Positions 59,971 to 64,000 of a DNA stretch of 64,000 nt are shown here, one piece after another. This stretch comes from Massilia sp. BJB1822 (lineage in GTDB: Bacteria; Pseudomonadota; Gammaproteobacteria; Burkholderiales; Burkholderiaceae_D), in the NCBI RefSeq assembly GCF_013369485.1, contig NZ_JABWEB010000006.1, positions 235,153 through 299,152 on the forward strand, written 5' to 3'. Below the pieces are notes generated by a model, which made no database searches, had not been told where the DNA came from, and saw only the letters and a program-made list of their open reading frames with translations. Numbering within the stretch: position 1 is the first letter of the stretch; each line of letters begins with the position of its first letter. The position numbers and the translations under genes were made by a program.

Positions 59971-61920
59971 ATGTTTAACTTCTACAAACTTCAGCTGGCG
60001 CTTAAAAATACCTGGGTGCGCGTCGCCCTCCTCCTGCTCACCGGCGCCCTGGTGGCCTGGGCCGCCCTGGGCCGCGAAGCCGTGCAGGATAGCAGTCCCG
60101 TGCTGCGCTCGCAGGACATCTCCGAAATCACCGCCCTGGTGGCCCAGCGCGAGAAGCTCGACTATCTGCTGATCGCGCGCCCGCTGTCGGAGGCGCCACG
60201 CTATATCTACAAACTCAAGAACGAAGCCACCCTGCATGTGGTGAAAGTGCCCAGCACCTCGCATCTGAGCCTGGAACGCGAAGTCCTGCTGCGCAACGGC
60301 CTGCCCTATGCCATCGCCAAGGACGAGTACCTGGCCTCGCACAAGGCCGTGCTGCAGGACGAGGGCGGCGCCCTGGCCGGCAGCGGCGACTTCCTGCGCC
60401 GCCACGCCTTCGATATCTTCGTGCTGGCCGTGGTGCTGTTCCTGCTCAAAGCCGGCCTGCCCGGCATGGGCCAGTCGGCCAGCGTGATCTCGCCCGACAA
60501 GCTGAAAGGCAGCATGGACGACCTGATCGGCATGGACGATATCAAGCAGGAAGTGCTGCACCTGGAAGACATGATACGCAACCGCGCCGTCTACAAATCG
60601 CACAATATCGACAAGCCCTTCAACGTGATGCTGACCGGCCCCGCCGGCACCGGCAAGACCAAGCTGGCCGGCTATCTGGCCAAGCGCCTCAACTACCCGC
60701 TGATCCAGGCTTCCGGCTCGGCGCTGGAATCGGGCTATATCGGCGGCGGCTCCAAGGCGCTGAACGCGCTGTACCGCAAGGCCTGCGCGCGCGGCAACTG
60801 CATCATCTTCCTGGACGAGGCCCAGGCGCTGTTCATGCCGCGCGGCCGCGGCGAAAAGAAGTGGGAAGACGATACCGCCAACACCCTGCTTGGCCTGCTG
60901 GACGGCGTGAAAAGCGAGGAAGGCAAGGGCGTGATCTGGGTGGTGGCCTCCAACTTCGACGACGCCTCGACGCAGATGGACGAAGCCATGCTGCGCCGCT
61001 TCTCGGTGAAGATCAATTTCCGCCTGCCCAACAAGACCGAGCGCCAGGAGCTGCTGCGCTCCTTCCTGCAGCGCAAGGAAGAAGGCTGCGTCGACTGGAA
61101 CGATCTGGATTTGAACCAGGTGGCCGAGATCACCAACAACCTCAGTCCCGCCCTGCTGGAAACGGTGGTGGAGCGCGCCTCCATGATCTCGATCCAGGAA
61201 AAGGCCGTGATCAATACCGAGCTGCTGTTCCGCGCCTTCGAGCGCGCCACCATCGGCCTGACCGACCGCGCCACCACGGCGGAAAAAACCCGCCAGCGCG
61301 AACGCATCGCCTTGCACGAGCTGGGCCACTTCTTCATGCAGATCGACCCCTATTTGCGCGCCGGCTTGAGCCTGGCCGAGGTGAAGGAGAAATCGCATCT
61401 GCTGAAGATCAGCACGGAGTCGGTGTCCAAGCTCAATGCCCTGGGCTATGTGCTGTCGGCCGGCGACGATATGTCCCTGCGCACGCTGGAGGAAATGGAG
61501 CGCGACGTGATGCAGCTGTACGGCGGCGTGGCGGCCGAAGAGCTGTTCTACGGCGCGCGCGGCATCTCGGTCGGCAGCCAGAACGATATCCAGAAGGCGA
61601 CTTCGATGCTCGACACCATGGTCAACCGCCTCTCCATGTATTCGCGCTCCAAGCTCGATTACAGCCAGTTCAAGAGCGAGAGCGGGGCCGAGCACACGCT
61701 GGGCCAGGTAGAAGCCAAGGCCGATGAGCTGTATAGCCACACCTTGCAGGCGATCGGCGATTACCGCGCCGTCATGGACTCGATCAAGGACGTGCTGCTG
61801 GAGCGCTATGTGCTGTCCAAGGACGCCGTCTTCGCGCTGCTGGAAGAGCGCCTCGACCTCGCCGCCCTGCAGCCGCTGCCGCCAGCGCCGCAATCCGCCC
61901 TGCTGGCGCACGCCGCTTAA
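59971..61920 (+). CDS. Divergent FtsH-like membrane AAA protease
   Basis: 649 residues. TM1 about 17-35, a periplasmic domain, TM2 about 150-165, then an AAA domain: Walker A GPAGTGKTK (G223), Walker B IIFLDEAQALF, pore loop Y-I-G in SGYIGGGSK in place of FVG, and a second region VASNFDDASTQMDEAMLRRF lacking the usual RPGRFD arginine finger. The peptidase keeps HELGH (H449-H453) and a downstream Asp in NDIQKATSML. FtsH itself is not in the window; canonical FtsH has GxxGxxNF. It probably degrades membrane proteins under special conditions. The 240 bp upstream hold no gene. Confidence 0.88.
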   Translation: MFNFYKLQLALKNTWVRVALLLLTGALVAWAALGREAVQDSSPVLRSQDISEITALVAQREKLDYLLIARPLSEAPRYIYKLKNEATLHVVKVPSTSHLSLEREVLLRNGLPYAIAKDEYLASHKAVLQDEGGALAGSGDFLRRHAFDIFVLAVVLFLLKAGLPGMGQSASVISPDKLKGSMDDLIGMDDIKQEVLHLEDMIRNRAVYKSHNIDKPFNVMLTGPAGTGKTKLAGYLAKRLNYPLIQASGSALESGYIGGGSKALNALYRKACARGNCIIFLDEAQALFMPRGRGEKKWEDDTANTLLGLLDGVKSEEGKGVIWVVASNFDDASTQMDEAMLRRFSVKINFRLPNKTERQELLRSFLQRKEEGCVDWNDLDLNQVAEITNNLSPALLETVVERASMISIQEKAVINTELLFRAFERATIGLTDRATTAEKTRQRERIALHELGHFFMQIDPYLRAGLSLAEVKEKSHLLKISTESVSKLNALGYVLSAGDDMSLRTLEEMERDVMQLYGGVAAEELFYGARGISVGSQNDIQKATSMLDTMVNRLSMYSRSKLDYSQFKSESGAEHTLGQVEAKADELYSHTLQAIGDYRAVMDSIKDVLLERYVLSKDAVFALLEERLDLAALQPLPPAPQSALLAHAA

Positions 61921-61932
61921 ACGCTGCGCGGC

Positions 61933-62847
61933 TCAGTCGCCCAGATCGTAGGGGCAGACCGGCAGGTGCTGCTCCAGATAGGCGATCAGCTTTCTCACCT
62001 TCAGCGGCAGATGGCGCCCGCCGGGATACACCGCCCAGATCCCGGTCGGCGCGAACTTCCATTCCGGCAGGACCACCTGCAGACGCCCTTCTGCGATATC
62101 GGCCGCCGCCAGAAAGGCCGGCACGATGGCGATGCCCTGGCCCGCCAGCGCAGCGGCATGAGTCAGCTGCGCGCTGTCGCCCCATAGGCGCGGCCTGACC
62201 TTCACCGATTCGGTCTTGCCGCGCCGCGTCAGCTGCCACACATCGCCGATGGGCGACAGCGAGAATTGCAGCACGCGGTGCTGGGTCAGTTCAGCCGGCG
62301 TGGCGGGCGTGCCATATTCGGCCAGATAGGCCGGCGTGGCACAGATGCGCCGCACATCGGCGCGCAGGCGCTTGGCCACCAGACTGGAGTCGACCAGTTT
62401 GCCGATGCGCACCGCCAGGTCCACATTCTCCTCCACGATATTCACATAGCGGTCGGACAGCGAGACATCGAGCTCCACCTCGGGATACTGCTGCATGAAG
62501 CCGGGCAGCGTGGGCAGCACATGCAGGTGGCCATAGCTGACCGGCAGCGCCAGCTTGAGACGGCCGCTCACGGCGCCGGCCGCATCGCGCAGCGACTGGT
62601 CGGCCGCTTCCATCTCCTCCAGCAGGCGGCGGCAGTCGGCGTAATAGTGTTCGCCCGCCTCAGTCAGGCGCAGGCTGCGCGTGGTGCGCGTCAGCAGGCG
62701 CACGCCCAGGCGCGCCTCCAGCGCCGACACGCGCCGGCTCACCGCCGACGAGGACAGAGTCATGGCCTGCGCCGCCAGCGCAAAGCTCTGATGCCTGACC
62801 GTGGCGACAAAGGCCGAGATTTCGGCAAAGCGGTCTTCCGTTTTCAT
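61933..62847 (-). CDS. LysR-family transcriptional regulator
   Basis: 304 residues from ATG 62847. HTH: FAEISAFVATVRHQSFALAAQAMTLSSSAVSRRVSALEARLG, residues 8-49. Effector domain: GRLKLALPVSYGHLHVLPTLPGFM, ISLVDSSLVAKRLRAD-like ligand region. It belongs to the PA0477/DmlR-like subgroup. The start is supported by family length; the divergent gene 100 bp away encodes an MDR oxidoreductase that it probably controls. It is convergent with the FtsH-like gene (12-bp gap). Confidence 0.93.
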   Translation of the reverse strand: MKTEDRFAEISAFVATVRHQSFALAAQAMTLSSSAVSRRVSALEARLGVRLLTRTTRSLRLTEAGEHYYADCRRLLEEMEAADQSLRDAAGAVSGRLKLALPVSYGHLHVLPTLPGFMQQYPEVELDVSLSDRYVNIVEENVDLAVRIGKLVDSSLVAKRLRADVRRICATPAYLAEYGTPATPAELTQHRVLQFSLSPIGDVWQLTRRGKTESVKVRPRLWGDSAQLTHAAALAGQGIAIVPAFLAAADIAEGRLQVVLPEWKFAPTGIWAVYPGGRHLPLKVRKLIAYLEQHLPVCPYDLGD

Positions 62848-62875
62848 TCCAGCGTTCCCTGCAAGAGTGAATTGC

Positions 62876-62903
62876 ACATTACCCGCTTTACCGAGCGTAA
62901 TGT
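62876..62903. promoter_or_regulatory. Predicted LysR operator
   Basis: ACATTAC (62876-62882) and GTAATGT (62897-62903) are perfect 7-bp arms with a 14-bp spacer, in the 100-bp divergent region between the LysR gene and the MDR gene, fitting a T-N11-A-type LysR recognition site. Confidence 0.55.
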
Positions 62904-62947
62904 CCGATTGTACATTGGAGGCCTCAATACTTACTGTCGGAGAAAAC

Positions 62948-63961
62948 ATGAAAGCAGTCGAATTGCACAGCTTTACCAAGGATGGCCTGGTGCTGGCCGA
63001 ACGCGCCGAACCGGCCGTCGGCCCGCATGAGGTGAAGGTGCGCGTGCGCGCCGTTTCGCTCAATTACCGCGACCATATGGTGACCAGCGGCATGTACGGC
63101 ATTCCCGCCGAAGCGCTGCCCCTGGTGCCGGTGTCCGACGGCGCTGGCGAGGTGGTGGCGGTCGGCGCTGCCGTGACCCGCTTCAAGGTGGGCGACCGCG
63201 TGACCAGCATGATGACGCGCGATTTCATCTCCGGCGAGCTGACGCCGGAACGCCAGGCCGCGCAGAACGGCGGCCCGCTGGACGGCATGCTGCAGGAATA
63301 CGCGGTGCTGCCGGAGCACGCCCTGGTCGCCTTCCCCTCTCACTTGAGCTATGAAGAAGCGGCGACCCTGCCGATCGCCGCGCTGACCGCCTGGAATGCG
63401 CTGACCGAAGGCGGCGCCGCGCCGGGCCGCACGGTGCTGCTGCAAGGGACCGGCGGCGTCTCGCTGGCGGCGCTGCAGCTGGCCAAGCTGTTCGGCGCGC
63501 GCGTCATCATCACCACCAGCAAGGAAGAACGCCGCGCGCGCCTGCTGGAACTGGGCGCCGACGTGGTGCTGAACTATAAGACCAGCCCCGATCTGGCGGG
63601 CGAAATCCTGGCCGCCACCGATGGCCGCGGCGTGGATATGGTGATCGAGGTGACGGGCCTGAGCGGCATGCAAACCTCCCTGTCGGTGCTGCGCCTGGGC
63701 GGCTATATCGGCTTTGTCGGGCTGCTGGCCGGCATGGGCGACGCGCCCGACTTCACCCTGCCGCTGCTGTTCAAGAATGCGCGCATCCGCGGCGTGCTGA
63801 CTGGCAGCCGCGATATGTACGAGGATATGCTGCGCGCCATCGGCCAGCACCAGCTCAAGCCGATTGTCGGCGAGGTCTTCGCGCTGGCCGATTTCCAGCG
63901 CGCCTTCGAACGCTATCAGAGCAGCGCGGTGTTCGGCAAAGTGGTGATCCGCCTGGATTGA
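62948..63961 (+). CDS. Zinc-independent MDR-family oxidoreductase
   Basis: 337 residues. N-terminal VKVRVRAVSLNYRDHMVTSGMYG replaces the catalytic Cys of zinc ADHs, and PVSDGAGEVVAVG replaces GHE, so there is no catalytic zinc. The Rossmann domain contains VLLQGTGGVSLAALQLAKLFGARVI. This makes it a quinone-reductase-like NAD(P)H-dependent enzyme of unknown substrate. It is divergent from the LysR gene with a predicted operator between them. After its stop (63959-63961) only 39 bp remain, containing a GC-rich palindrome. Confidence 0.92.
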   Translation: MKAVELHSFTKDGLVLAERAEPAVGPHEVKVRVRAVSLNYRDHMVTSGMYGIPAEALPLVPVSDGAGEVVAVGAAVTRFKVGDRVTSMMTRDFISGELTPERQAAQNGGPLDGMLQEYAVLPEHALVAFPSHLSYEEAATLPIAALTAWNALTEGGAAPGRTVLLQGTGGVSLAALQLAKLFGARVIITTSKEERRARLLELGADVVLNYKTSPDLAGEILAATDGRGVDMVIEVTGLSGMQTSLSVLRLGGYIGFVGLLAGMGDAPDFTLPLLFKNARIRGVLTGSRDMYEDMLRAIGQHQLKPIVGEVFALADFQRAFERYQSSAVFGKVVIRLD

Positions 63962-64000
63962 GGCGGCGCGCGGCCCGGCCCCCCCATGGGGGCCCGGCGC

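Noticed and set aside
59734..61911. Long minus-strand open frame antisense to the FtsH-like gene, and a short AT-richer minus ORF (about 59734-59895)
   Set aside because: The long frame is a shadow of the AAA protease gene. The short one (from an internal ATG) lacks GC3-biased codons, a ribosome site and any known motif.
63970..64000. GC-rich palindrome at the window end (GGCCCCCCCATGGGGGCC)
   Set aside because: May be a terminator stem for the oxidoreductase gene or part of a repeat, but it is cut by the window edge and has no visible U-tract.

Overview
The window is ordinary, gene-dense chromosome from a high-GC betaproteobacterium. I infer the Oxalobacteraceae (Massilia/Duganella/Janthinobacterium group) from the strong GC3 bias, the trxA-rho-type-B rpmE order, the divergent pmbA/darP pair, a HutF/HutG histidine pathway, and dispersed TTGGGGTC-N-GACCCCAA palindromes. 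No rRNA, tRNA, CRISPR array, prophage or transposase is visible.

Layout. 1-6.3 kb: tail of an M14 carboxypeptidase, a HigB/HigA-like toxin-antitoxin pair, an orphan TRAP binding protein, pmbA, the darP-mog-esterase operon and a carboxymuconolactone-decarboxylase-like gene. 6.4-11.5 kb: a class III aminotransferase converges on a KamA-like radical SAM / MFS / fumarylacetoacetase-like operon. 11.7-16.9 kb: a secreted single-Cache protein next to a chemoreceptor whose 3' end runs antisense into a 3-methyladenine glycosylase gene, then an HDOD protein, a 101-bp palindromic element and an unknown gene. 17-23.7 kb: a transglutaminase-like TPR lipoprotein and a run of secreted or membrane-associated alpha/beta hydrolases, including a PHB depolymerase. 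23.7-31.4 kb: regulators and stress genes (a MarR/EamA/nitroreductase unit with twin operators, an ECF sigma/AhpD-like pair with a tiny upstream ORF, Lrp, an S41 peptidase, LysR/NmrA, a ParE-type toxin-antitoxin pair). The part around 26.8-31.5 kb looks less GC-rich. 31.4-35 kb: a deoxyinosine glycosylase, an Mpo1-like protein, a second EamA exporter and an unknown lipoprotein.

35.1-49.3 kb holds the histidine utilisation locus: hutU-H-G-F-D-I followed with no gap by a fused substrate-binding/permease ABC protein, one minus-strand operon ending at a clear terminator. Its promoter has a HutC-like operator in the 17-bp spacer, and the hutC repressor gene lies 4.5 kb away beyond an amidohydrolase, a GST and an ada/2OG-oxygenase operon.

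49.5-54.7 kb: a 1552-residue hybrid histidine kinase with a THI5/NMT1-like periplasmic domain and five PAS domains, plus a single-domain response regulator. 54.8-57.1 kb: housekeeping trxA, rho, rpmE2. 57.1-64 kb: an ArnT-like membrane glycosyltransferase, a periplasmic amino-acid-binding-like protein, a divergent membrane FtsH-like AAA protease, and a LysR/oxidoreductase divergent pair.

The observations most worth a second look are the Cache-protein/chemoreceptor pair with its antisense run-on, the KamA-like operon, the ATPase-less hut transporter with its promoter architecture, the THI5-domain kinase and the divergent FtsH paralogue. No wholly new system is obvious; every claim comes from reading the sequence, without database searches.
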